A stretch of 64,000 nucleotides of DNA from contig LJHW01000026.1 of NCBI GenBank assembly GCA_001295865.1, positions 92,600-156,599 of the forward strand, written 5' to 3'. Made by a program: the position numbers and the translations under genes. The notes under the pieces are model-generated. The model was not told where the DNA came from and did not search any database. It worked only from the letters and a program-made list of their open reading frames with translations. The stretch comes from a beta proteobacterium AAP65. GTDB lineage: Bacteria > Pseudomonadota > Gammaproteobacteria > Burkholderiales > Burkholderiaceae_C. Positions 31,737 to 38,233 of the stretch are shown in pieces (position 1 is the stretch's first letter; each line of letters begins with the position of its first letter).

Positions 31737-32291
31737 TCAGGGGCGGCCCGTCGGGGCCGGCAGGACGGGGACGGCAGGCAGGCCGAGCAGCGCGCGCAGC
31801 GCCGCGGCATCGGCCACGCTGTGCACCTGGGCGACACGGCCTTCCTGCAGACGCAGCACGGTGGCCTGCCCGGGCCGGCGCGGCAGGTCGGCCAACTGCG
31901 CCTGCTGCGCGCTGTCGCGCACCAGGGCCAGCGCAAACGGCAGCTCACGCAAGCGCGGCAGCGCCACCAGGCGCGTCACCAGCGAGGGCATGGCGCTGAT
32001 GTCGGCCACGGCGTAGAGGTGCAGCGGCGCCAGTGCGGCAGGGCCGGCCTCGGTGAGCACGGCAGCGACCATGTCGCTCACGCGCTTCTCGGCCGAAAAC
32101 ACGATCCAGCGCGTGGCCGGGCCGGGCACGGCCGGGCGGTCGTGCTGGTCTTGCAGCGCCCAGTCGGGCGCTGGCGCGCCCGGCACCATTTCGGCCGCCA
32201 GCACCTGCAGCGGCCATGTCAGCACTGCGGCTGCGCTCACCGCCATGGCAGCGGCCACGGCGCGCCAAGGGCCCCTCACTGGGCCGCTCAC
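31737..32291 (-). CDS. exported thioredoxin-fold-like protein without CxxC
   Basis: 184 residues if it starts at the GTG that overlaps the DUF302 stop (GTGA); an ATG at 32246 gives 169 residues and a better signal peptide (MAVSAAAVLTWPLQVLAA). The mature sequence begins PDWALQDQHDRPA, like a peroxiredoxin/TlpA strand, followed by RWIVFSAEKRVSDMVAAVL and a C-terminal QVHSVADAAALRALL. It has no cysteine in the usual active-site position, so it cannot be a normal thioredoxin. YtfJ-like proteins share this look. No function is assigned; placement between DUF302 and DsrE genes ties it to sulfur handling. Confidence 0.6.
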   Translation of the reverse strand: MSGPVRGPWRAVAAAMAVSAAAVLTWPLQVLAAEMVPGAPAPDWALQDQHDRPAVPGPATRWIVFSAEKRVSDMVAAVLTEAGPAALAPLHLYAVADISAMPSLVTRLVALPRLRELPFALALVRDSAQQAQLADLPRRPGQATVLRLQEGRVAQVHSVADAAALRALLGLPAVPVLPAPTGRP

Positions 32292-32704
32292 TGGGCCTCT
32301 CCGGTGGTACGCAACAGCCGCGTCACCACGCGCTGCAGCGCCTCGGCCGCCTCGGTGCAGGCCGCCTGCACCTGCGGGTGGGTGCTGGCCGCGGCGATGA
32401 ACATCGGGTCTTGCAGCACGAGGCGGGTGCGCCCCGGGCTGTGCTCGGTAGCGCCGCCGCCACAGGGCAGCAGCGCGGCGATGTCGGGCTCGGCCTGCAG
32501 CAGGGCGTGCGCCACCCGCGGGCTGCAAATGCCCAGCAGTTTCTGCGGCGGGTTGTCCAGGCCGAGCTTGTTCTTCAGCGTGGCCTGCACGTCGACTTCG
32601 CTGACGATGCCCATCTGTTCGGCGGCCAGCGCTGCGCGCAAGGTCTCGATGGCGGGGCCGAGGGCCAGGGGCAGCTCGATGGCGTGGGCGTAGGTCGTTT
32701 TCAT
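32288..32704 (-). CDS. DUF302 family protein
   Basis: 138 residues. DUF302 signature regions are visible: AIETLRAALAAEQMGIVSEVDVQATLKNKLG, then the KLLGICSPRVAHALLQAEPDIAALLPCGG stretch, which is the family's hallmark (N/G-I-C-N/S-P and L-L-P-C), with Cys at about 60 and 81. The fold is a small alpha/beta domain known from uncharacterised proteins often coded near thiosulfate, sulfide or metal genes. No signal peptide, so it is cytoplasmic. It overlaps the next gene by four bases and follows the ETHE1-like gene by 12. Confidence 0.9.
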   Translation of the reverse strand: MKTTYAHAIELPLALGPAIETLRAALAAEQMGIVSEVDVQATLKNKLGLDNPPQKLLGICSPRVAHALLQAEPDIAALLPCGGGATEHSPGRTRLVLQDPMFIAAASTHPQVQAACTEAAEALQRVVTRLLRTTGEAQ

Positions 32705-32716
32705 GAGGAAGGGCTT

Positions 32717-33385
32717 TCAGGCGAAGGGGGTGACGGGGGCCGCCAGGGGCGCGGCAGCCGGTGGTGCTTCACGCGCACCGTCGCGCACGCGGGCGAGGAA
32801 CTCGTCGCGCGAGGCGCTGCGGAACCAGGGGTGCCAGCGGCGCTGCTCCAGCACCGTGCTCACCAGCCGCGCCTGCTGGGCATGGCTGGCGAAAAGCAGG
32901 GTTTCGGGCGGCCGCGTGAAGACACGCTGCATCACGCTGTGCCACAGCGCGTCGGGCGAGGCAGGGCGGGGCTGGAAGGGGCAGCTGTCCACCCCCAGCA
33001 GGCCGCCGCAGAAGAGGCGGTCGCGCCACAGGAAGCTCAGGCAACCGGTGGTGTGGCCGGGCGTGGCCAGCACTTCCACGTGTTCACCGCCGAAGCCGAG
33101 CACGGGCGCCGCCTCCGGCGCCCGTGGCCGCATGGCCGCATGGCCGTGCTGCACCAGCGGCGCGCCCAGATGCGCGAGCGCTGCGGCCTCGCCGGGCAGC
33201 TGCGCGTCGTGCTCGTGGGTGCGCAAGGTCCAGCGCAGGCGCAGGCGGTGTTCGGCCAGCATCGCGGCCAGCACCGGCACGTCGGCCGCGCGCGGGTCGA
33301 CCAGCACGGCCTCGGCGGCGTCCAGGTCGGCCAGCAAATAGCTGACCGCCCCGGTGTGTTCGTCGTGCAGCAGGCGAAAGTACAT
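32717..33385 (-). CDS. ETHE1-like metallo-beta-lactamase protein with lost metal ligands
   Basis: 222 residues. Overall it follows persulfide dioxygenase (ETHE1): SYLLADLDAAEAVLVDP at the start, then THEHD (56-60) where the family has T-H-x-H-A-D-H, ATPGHTTGCLSFLW (GHT with H111 kept), GGLLGVDSC where the family has G-D-A-L-L-I (iron ligand Asp replaced by Gly128), and FASHAQQARLVSTVLEQRRWHP where it has P-A-H-D-Y-x-G. Only H57, H59, H111 and the last His survive, while D83/H84 and D154 equivalents of human ETHE1 are missing. So dioxygenase activity is doubtful; it may bind persulfides or have another metal site. Context (SQR operon) agrees with an ETHE1 origin. Confidence 0.75.
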   Translation of the reverse strand: MYFRLLHDEHTGAVSYLLADLDAAEAVLVDPRAADVPVLAAMLAEHRLRLRWTLRTHEHDAQLPGEAAALAHLGAPLVQHGHAAMRPRAPEAAPVLGFGGEHVEVLATPGHTTGCLSFLWRDRLFCGGLLGVDSCPFQPRPASPDALWHSVMQRVFTRPPETLLFASHAQQARLVSTVLEQRRWHPWFRSASRDEFLARVRDGAREAPPAAAPLAAPVTPFA

Positions 33386-33404
33386 GGTTGTTCGCGGTTC
33401 GCTT

Positions 33405-33704
33405 TCAGTGCTGGAGCTTCAGATAAGCAGCCAGCAGCAGCGCAGCGCTGCAGGCCCAGCCCGAGAACAGCCAGCGCCACACGAAGTGGCGCGGCACGAA
33501 GCCGACCCCGCGCACGAAGCCCGCGCTCATGGCCCAGAACAGCGCCATCGCCAGGCGGTGGTCGGCATGGCCGGCGGCGTCGGCCATCACGGGCGGGTAG
33601 AGCGTGCCGACGACCATGATCAGCAAGGCCGCAGCGAGGCTCGGGAGGTGCACCCTCGCGGCCCCGGCGCCCAGCGCGGCCGCAGTGGCAGCACCGGCCT
33701 TCAC
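33405..33704 (-). CDS. ybgE: cyd operon protein YbgE family
   Basis: 99 residues, GTG start overlapping the cydX stop (GTGA). Three hydrophobic helices, with the YbgE motif ALFWAMSAGFVRGVGFVPRHFVWRWLFSGWACSAALLLAAYL near the C terminus (G-V-G-F-x-P-R followed by helix). YbgE is a small inner-membrane protein encoded with cydAB and cydX in many proteobacteria; its exact role in bd oxidase assembly is not settled. The position directly after cydX is the usual one. Confidence 0.85.
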   Translation of the reverse strand: MKAGAATAAALGAGAARVHLPSLAAALLIMVVGTLYPPVMADAAGHADHRLAMALFWAMSAGFVRGVGFVPRHFVWRWLFSGWACSAALLLAAYLKLQH

Positions 33705-33850
33705 GGCCGGGCCCCCGGCAGCGGGCCGGGGCTGGACCCTTCATCGAGGCCGGCCTGCGCGCGGGCAGCCTCGTTCTCGCCCCACATCGCGTTCATCACG
33801 GCCAGCAGGACTGCAAAGCCGACCCCCAGCATCCAGGCGAAGTACCACAT
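33701..33850 (-). CDS. cydX: cytochrome bd small subunit CydX
   Basis: 49 residues. The first 20 residues, starting MWYFAWMLG, form one transmembrane helix and match CydX (M-W-Y-F-x-W-x-L-G-x-x-x-A), followed by AMWGENEAARA, where the family has W-x-E...; the C-terminal Gly/Pro-rich tail is longer than usual (E. coli CydX is 37 residues). CydX binds CydA and stabilises haems of the bd-type oxidase. It lies 12 bases after the Rieske gene and overlaps ybgE by four. Confidence 0.9.
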   Translation of the reverse strand: MWYFAWMLGVGFAVLLAVMNAMWGENEAARAQAGLDEGSSPGPLPGARP

Positions 33851-33862
33851 GCTTGTTGTCCT

Positions 33863-34495
33863 TCAGGCGGCGTCTTCGCCGATGAGCAGGCGTGTCTCAC
33901 CGGCATAACGGTGCGGCGGCACTTCCAGGTTGGTGGGAGCAGGCTTGTTCTTGAACACACGCCCGGCACCATCGAAGGTGGAACCGTGGCAGGGGCAGAA
34001 AAAGCCGCCGGCCCAGTCGGCCGGCAGGCTGGGGTTGGCCGTGCCCTGCGGCACGCTGCTGGGCGAGCAGCCCAGGTGCGTGCAGATGCCCACCGCCACG
34101 AAGAGCTCGGGCTTGATCGAACGCGCCACGTTGCGTGCATAGGCCGGCTGCTGGTCTTTCAGTGACTGCGGGTCGGCGAGCTCGGCATCGTGGCCCTGCA
34201 GCGCCGCCAGCATCTCGGGCGTGCGGCGCATCACCCACACCGGCTTGCCGCGCCATTCCACGGTCTTGGCGCCGCCGGGCGGGATGTCGCTCAAGTCCAC
34301 CTCCACCGGGCCGCCGGCGGCACGGGCGCGTTCGCTCGGTGCGAAGGTGGAGACCAGCGGCACGGCCGTGGCCAGCACCGCAGCGCCGCCGGCGGCCCCG
34401 GTGGCGATCAACCAGCGCCGCTTGTCGGGGTCGTTGGCCGTGGCGTGGACCGAAGCGCAGTCGGCAGGGCAGCTCAGGGGCAGGCTGGAGTTCAT
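33863..34495 (-). CDS. Rieske iron-sulfur protein (PetA/UcrI type) inside the cyd operon
   Basis: 210 residues from ATG 34495. An N-terminal membrane/Tat-like anchor (DKRRWLIATGAAGGAAVLATAVPLV, about 24-48) is followed by the Rieske domain with both cluster boxes intact: CTHLGC and CPCHGS, plus RSIKPELFVAVGI and GTANPSLPADWAGGFF, as in the bc1 complex iron-sulfur subunit. The usual partners (cytochrome b and c1) are not next to it; instead it sits between cydB and cydX with short gaps (57 and 12 bases). It is longer at the N terminus by ~20 residues with two extra Cys. It may be a spare subunit of a remote bc1, or serve electron transfer near bd oxidase and SQR; neither is known. Confidence 0.9.
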   Translation of the reverse strand: MNSSLPLSCPADCASVHATANDPDKRRWLIATGAAGGAAVLATAVPLVSTFAPSERARAAGGPVEVDLSDIPPGGAKTVEWRGKPVWVMRRTPEMLAALQGHDAELADPQSLKDQQPAYARNVARSIKPELFVAVGICTHLGCSPSSVPQGTANPSLPADWAGGFFCPCHGSTFDGAGRVFKNKPAPTNLEVPPHRYAGETRLLIGEDAA

Positions 34496-34552
34496 GGCGG
34501 TTTCCTTGTGCGGGCCCGCAGGCCCTGGGAGAGACAACAGGCCCGTGTGGGA

Positions 34553-35695
34553 TCAGTACGCGGTGTGTTCGTTCGCGCGGATGTGCGCCACCGTGACCTT
34601 GCCGCGCATCACGCGGTAGGCCCACGAGGTGTAGGCCACGATCAGCGGCATGAAGATCAGCGTGGCCCAGAACATCAGGCCCAGGGTGAGGTGGCTGGAG
34701 ACGCTGTCCCACACCGTGAGGCTGGCGTTGGGCTGCGTGGAAGAGGGCATGACGAAGGGGAACATCGCCGCACCCGCGGTGCCGATGACACCCACCACCG
34801 CCAGCGACGAAGCCACGAAGGCGCTGAGCGTGTGGCGGGCGGCCACCAGCGCGGCGGCGGCCAGCGCTGCCGCCACGCCCAGGGCCGGCAGCAGCCACAG
34901 CAGCGGCTGGCGCTGGTAGTTCAGCCACCAGGCGTCGGCGCTGCGCGCCACGGTCTTGGCCAGCGGGTCGGGCAGTGCGGCTGGGTCGATGGCCGAGGTG
35001 ATGACGAAGCCTTCGATGCCGCCGAACTTCAGCCAGAAGCCCGCCCCCACGAAAGCCAGCACCATCACCAGCGCCGCACCCACCGCGCCGCGCACGGCGC
35101 GCTGCTGGATCGCGCCTTCGGTGCGGTGCGCGAGGTAGGTGCCGCCCTGCAGCGTGATCATCGCGCTGCTCACCACGCCGGCCAGCAGTGCAAAGGGGTT
35201 CAGCAGCTGCCAGAAGCTGCCGGTGTAGGTGCTGATGAGGTAGTCGTTGAAGCCGAAGGGCACACCCTGCAGCAGGTTGCCGAAGGCCACGCCGAAGATC
35301 ACCGGCGGCACGAAACCGCCCACGAAGAGGCCCCAGTCCCACGTGCTGCGCCAGGTGGCGTTGTGGATCTTGCTGCGGTAGTCGAAACCCACCGGCCGGA
35401 AGAACAGCGCCCACAGCACCGCCAGCATGGCCCAGTAGAAGCCGCTGAAGGCGGTGGCGTAGACCAGCGGCCAGGCCGCGAAGATGGCACCGCCACCGGT
35501 GATGAACCAGACCTGGTTGCCGTCCCAGTGCGGGCCCACGGTGTTGATGACGACGCGGCGTTCTTCATCGCCCCGGCCGACGAAGGGCAGCAGCGTGCCC
35601 ACGCCCATGTCGTGGCCGTCCATGATGGCGAAGCCCACCAGCAGCACGCCGACGAGCAGCCACCAGATGATCTTGAGGGTCGGGTAGTCGATCAT
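34553..35695 (-). CDS. cydB: cytochrome bd ubiquinol oxidase subunit II
   Basis: 380 residues, nine or so membrane helices. Typical CydB sequence: TLKIIWWLLVGVLLVGFAIMDGHDMGVG at the N terminus, NTVGPHWDGNQVWFITGGGAIFAAWP (the W-x-G-N-Q-V-W motif), FFRPVGFDYR, and PSSTQPNASLTVWDSVSSHLTL, the conserved stretch before the last helices. Length equals that of E. coli CydB (379). With CydA it forms the haem b558/b595/d quinol oxidase that does not pump protons but has high O2 affinity. It follows cydA by ten bases. Confidence 0.97.
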   Translation of the reverse strand: MIDYPTLKIIWWLLVGVLLVGFAIMDGHDMGVGTLLPFVGRGDEERRVVINTVGPHWDGNQVWFITGGGAIFAAWPLVYATAFSGFYWAMLAVLWALFFRPVGFDYRSKIHNATWRSTWDWGLFVGGFVPPVIFGVAFGNLLQGVPFGFNDYLISTYTGSFWQLLNPFALLAGVVSSAMITLQGGTYLAHRTEGAIQQRAVRGAVGAALVMVLAFVGAGFWLKFGGIEGFVITSAIDPAALPDPLAKTVARSADAWWLNYQRQPLLWLLPALGVAAALAAAALVAARHTLSAFVASSLAVVGVIGTAGAAMFPFVMPSSTQPNASLTVWDSVSSHLTLGLMFWATLIFMPLIVAYTSWAYRVMRGKVTVAHIRANEHTAY

Positions 35696-35705
35696 GGTGC
35701 TGGCC

Positions 35706-37262
35706 TCAAGCGTGCTGCGGTTCGAATTGATAGCGGCCCGTGCCGAGTGATCCCGGACCCTGCCGCGCGAACTTCTGCATCAGGTAGATCTCGACGACCA
35801 GCAGCACGGTGTAGAAGCCGATGAAGCCGGCGAGCGAGCCGTACAGGCTGTTGACGCTGAGCGTGGACACGCTCATGTGCGTGGGCAGCACGCCGTAGAT
35901 CGTCCAGGGCTGGCGGCCGTACTCGGCCACCACCCAGCCCAGTTCGCTGGCGATCCAGGGCGCCGGCAGCATCAGCACCGCCGCGCGCAGCAGCCAGGGG
36001 TGGGCGCGGCACTGGCTCTTCAGCGTGCTCCAGAAGGCCAGGCCGAAGAGCAGCAGCATCGCCACGCCCAGGCCGACCATGATGCGGAAGCTCCAGAACA
36101 TCGGTGCCACCTTGGGCACGGTGTCGTGCATGGCGCGGTCGATCATCTCGGGCGTGGCCTGGCGCACGTCGCTCGTGTACTTCTTCAACAGCAGGCCGAA
36201 GCCAAGATCGCCCTTGGTGGCTTCCAGCACCTGGCGGGCCACGGGGTCGTCCCGGTGCTGGCGCAGGGTTTCCAGCGCGATCACCGCGGTGATGCCATTG
36301 ACGATGCGCTCGCGGTTCTTGGCCTTGATCTCGTGGATGCCCGGGATCTGCTTGCTCACCGAGCGTGTGCCGATGAGGCCCATGACGTAGGGGATCTCGA
36401 TCTCCCAGTCGTTCTTCTGCGCCTTTTCGTTGATGCCGGCGATGAGCTTCAGGCCGGCGGGGGCGGGCTCGGTCTCCCACATCGCTTCCAGCGCGGCCAT
36501 CTTGGTCTGCTGCGCCTCGCCCACCGTGTAGCCACTTTCGTCGCCCAGCACGATGACGCTGCACACGCTGGCCAGGCCGAAGGCCGCCGCCACGCGGAAG
36601 CTGCGCTTGGCGAACTCGACGTCGCGGCCCTTGAGCAGGTACCAGCTGCTGATGGACAGCACGAACATCGCGCCCGTCACGTAGCCGGCCGACACCGTGT
36701 GCACGAACTTGGCCTGGGCATCGGGGTTGAAGACCACGGCCCAGAAGTCCGTCATCTCCATGCGCATGGTCTGGTAGCTGAACTCGGCGCCCACGGGGTT
36801 CTGCATCCAGCCGTTGGCGATCAGGATCCACAGCGCACTGAGGTTGGTGCCCACCGCCATCAGCGTGGTCACCATCAGGTGCTGTGTCTTGGTGAGTCGG
36901 TCCCAGCCGAAGAAGAACAGCCCGATGAAGGTGCTCTCCAGGAAGAAGGCCATCAAGCCCTCGATGGCCAGCGGCGCGCCGAAGATGTCGCCGACGTAGT
37001 GCGAGTAGTAGGCCCAGTTAGTGCCGAACTGGAACTCGAGCGTGATGCCGGTGGTCACGCCCAGCGCGAAGTTGATGCCGAAGAGCTTGCCCCAGAAGCG
37101 GGTCATGTCCTTCCAGATGACCTTGCCCGTCATCACGTAGACGCTCTCCATGATGACCAGCAGCCACACCATGCCCAGCGTCAGCGGCACGAGGAGGAAG
37201 TGGTACATCGCCGTGGCCGCGAACTGCAGGCGCGACAGGTCGACGAGTTGCTCAGGAATCAA
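35706..37262 (-). CDS. cydA: cytochrome bd ubiquinol oxidase subunit I
   Basis: 518 residues from a TTG that overlaps the cydP stop (TTGA): the N terminus IPEQLVDLSRLQFAATAMYHFLLVPLTLG holds the haem ligand His in YHF. Conserved: FQFGTNWAYYSHYVGDIFGAPLAIE, GDESGYTVGEAQQTKMAALEAMWETE (quinol-binding Q-loop) and EYGRQPWTIYGVLPTHMSVS. Length is like E. coli CydA (522). The Q-loop with GDESGY...KMAAxEAxWET is that of the standard enzyme rather than of CioA. Bd oxidases are known to keep working in sulfide, which makes the pairing with SQR sensible. A longer frame to 37634 has no CydA sequence. Confidence 0.95.
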   Translation of the reverse strand: MIPEQLVDLSRLQFAATAMYHFLLVPLTLGMVWLLVIMESVYVMTGKVIWKDMTRFWGKLFGINFALGVTTGITLEFQFGTNWAYYSHYVGDIFGAPLAIEGLMAFFLESTFIGLFFFGWDRLTKTQHLMVTTLMAVGTNLSALWILIANGWMQNPVGAEFSYQTMRMEMTDFWAVVFNPDAQAKFVHTVSAGYVTGAMFVLSISSWYLLKGRDVEFAKRSFRVAAAFGLASVCSVIVLGDESGYTVGEAQQTKMAALEAMWETEPAPAGLKLIAGINEKAQKNDWEIEIPYVMGLIGTRSVSKQIPGIHEIKAKNRERIVNGITAVIALETLRQHRDDPVARQVLEATKGDLGFGLLLKKYTSDVRQATPEMIDRAMHDTVPKVAPMFWSFRIMVGLGVAMLLLFGLAFWSTLKSQCRAHPWLLRAAVLMLPAPWIASELGWVVAEYGRQPWTIYGVLPTHMSVSTLSVNSLYGSLAGFIGFYTVLLVVEIYLMQKFARQGPGSLGTGRYQFEPQHA

Positions 37263-37447
37263 GGCTGCTCTCCGGTGGGGGCCACGGCGCCGATGTGGCG
37301 CGCTGCGGTGTCGACGTCGACCGGCACGCGGGTGTCGCGCACAAAGCCCCACCACAGCAGCACCAGCACCGCCAGCTTCACAGCCACGGCGAGCACCAGG
37401 TGCCGCAGCAGACGGGTGTCGGCATGGCGGGCGTTGTCGGTCTTCAT
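37259..37447 (-). CDS. cydP: cytochrome oxidase putative small subunit CydP
   Basis: 62 residues from ATG 37447 with one membrane helix (about 18-36): RLLRHLVLAVAVKLAVLVLLWWGFVRD, followed by a Val/Asp-rich periplasmic tail. This is the CydP pattern (R-x-L-x-x-x-x-x-K-L...LWWxF), a small protein encoded ahead of cydA in many beta- and gammaproteobacteria. It overlaps the cydA start by four bases and would be the first gene of the run. The spacer to the ribosome binding site is poor (a TTGGGG in place of a clear Shine-Dalgarno), so the start is likely but not certain. Confidence 0.8.
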   Translation of the reverse strand: MKTDNARHADTRLLRHLVLAVAVKLAVLVLLWWGFVRDTRVPVDVDTAARHIGAVAPTGEQP

Positions 37448-37460
37448 GCCCCAAGGTGTT

Positions 37461-37476
37461 ATCAAGCGCCGTGCCA
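37461..37476 (-). promoter_or_regulatory. sigma-54-like -24/-12 promoter before cydP
   Basis: On the minus strand TGGCACG-GCGC-TTGAT matches the -24 box and spacing of the sigma-54 consensus; the -12 box has GA where GC is expected. It predicts a transcript start only about three bases before the cydP ATG, leaving almost no leader, which weakens the call. A sigma-54 activator gene lies nearby (38977-40320). Confidence 0.35.
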
Positions 37477-37537
37477 CGCGGGGCCGCGCCGGAAAACGCC
37501 GTCAAATCAGGCACTTGGCCTAGGCTGCCCGCTCGTG

Positions 37538-37596
37538 CTGCCAGGGCAGCCCCCGCCAAAACTGCCATCCAGGCAGAAAAGCTGCCAAGCTGGCAG
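37538..37596. promoter_or_regulatory. cluster of CTGCC/GGCAG palindromes in the cyd-rhodanese divergent region
   Basis: Two 15-base palindromes, CTGCC-ATCCA-GGCAG (37562-37576) and CTGCCA-AGC-TGGCAG (37582-37596), have centres exactly 20 bases apart. A third, tighter one CTGCC-AG-GGCAG lies at 37538-37549, and a half-site TGGCAG at 37613. Repeated palindromes one or two helix turns apart, 85-125 bases from a start, are typical activator sites (for example upstream sites of a sigma-54 activator). Which protein binds is unknown. Confidence 0.6.
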
Positions 37597-37664
37597 GCGG
37601 CGCGGCGCCTCCTGGCAGACCCTGAGGCCTGCACGCCAGCGATGTGGATAATTGATTTCGCCTG

Positions 37665-37694
37665 TTCTTATATTTCGTGAGACTGATATAAGAA
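37665..37694 (+). promoter_or_regulatory. perfect palindrome containing extended -10 for the exported rhodanese gene
   Basis: TTCTTATAT and ATATAAGAA form a perfect 9-bp inverted repeat with a 12-base spacer. Its right arm contains TGATATAAG, an extended -10 (TG-n-TATAAG), about 17 bases before the ATG at 37709. A repressor on this palindrome would block the promoter. The left half TTATATTTCG and following TGAGACTG resemble the element before the arsenic operon (44071-44100). Confidence 0.5.
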
Positions 37695-37708
37695 GCTCCC
37701 GCCCGCCC

Positions 37709-38212
37709 ATGAGAAGCGCCGTGAAGCCCGAGCCCCCCCGCACCACCACGCCCGAGACGCCCGCCGCGACGCCCGACGAAAGCACGCCCGCAGCGCGCCG
37801 TGGTGCGCTGCGCACGGCCGCGAAGTTCGCTGCCCTGGCCCTGGGCAGCAGCCTGGCGGCCTGCGCGCCGGCCGGCGCCTCGGCCGATGCCGTGACGCTG
37901 GAGCAGGCGCGCACCGAGCACGAAGCCGGGCGTGCCCTGCTCGTCGACATCCGCGAGCCCGCTGAACACGCCACTGGCGTGGCCGCCGGTGCGAAGCTCA
38001 TCCCCATGAGCCAGCTCGGGCGCCGGCTGGCCGAGCTGCCCACCGACCCGGCCCAGCCGGTGCTGCTGATCTGTAACACGCAGAACCGTTCCAGCGCCAC
38101 GCTGAAGGCGCTGCGCGAGCGCGGTTATGGGCACGTGCGGTATGTCGATGGCGGCATGAGCGCCTGGGCGCGCCGCGGCTGGCCGGTGGTGAAGCCGGCC
38201 CCAACGCCCTGA
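37709..38212 (+). CDS. exported rhodanese-like sulfurtransferase
   Basis: 167 residues from ATG 37709 (a longer frame from 37652 would run through the promoter). N terminus: Pro/Thr-rich cytoplasmic stretch, twin Arg in AARRGALRTAAKFAALALG, then SSLAACAP, a possible lipobox. So it is probably Tat-exported and perhaps lipid-anchored. The rhodanese domain covers ~70-165: ALLVDIREPAEHATG, then PVLLICNTQNRSSATLKALRERGY with the active Cys in the loop, ending YVDGGMSAWARRGWPV. It would take sulfane sulfur produced by SQR in the periplasm. It opens the plus-strand set, followed after 21 bases by the Fnr-like gene. Confidence 0.85.
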   Translation: MRSAVKPEPPRTTTPETPAATPDESTPAARRGALRTAAKFAALALGSSLAACAPAGASADAVTLEQARTEHEAGRALLVDIREPAEHATGVAAGAKLIPMSQLGRRLAELPTDPAQPVLLICNTQNRSSATLKALRERGYGHVRYVDGGMSAWARRGWPVVKPAPTP

Positions 38213-38233
38213 GCCAAACCCCGCCCAGCCGTC

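Noticed and set aside
35706..37262. Cyanide-insensitive oxidase CioA
   Set aside because: The Q-loop region with GDESGY and KMAALEAMWETE, plus CydX, CydP and YbgE genes, fit ordinary CydAB.
37448..37708. Full FNR box (TTGAT-N4-ATCAA) in the divergent region
   Set aside because: Only half-sites (TTGAT near 37652 and ATCAA near 37461) were found; neither has a proper partner.
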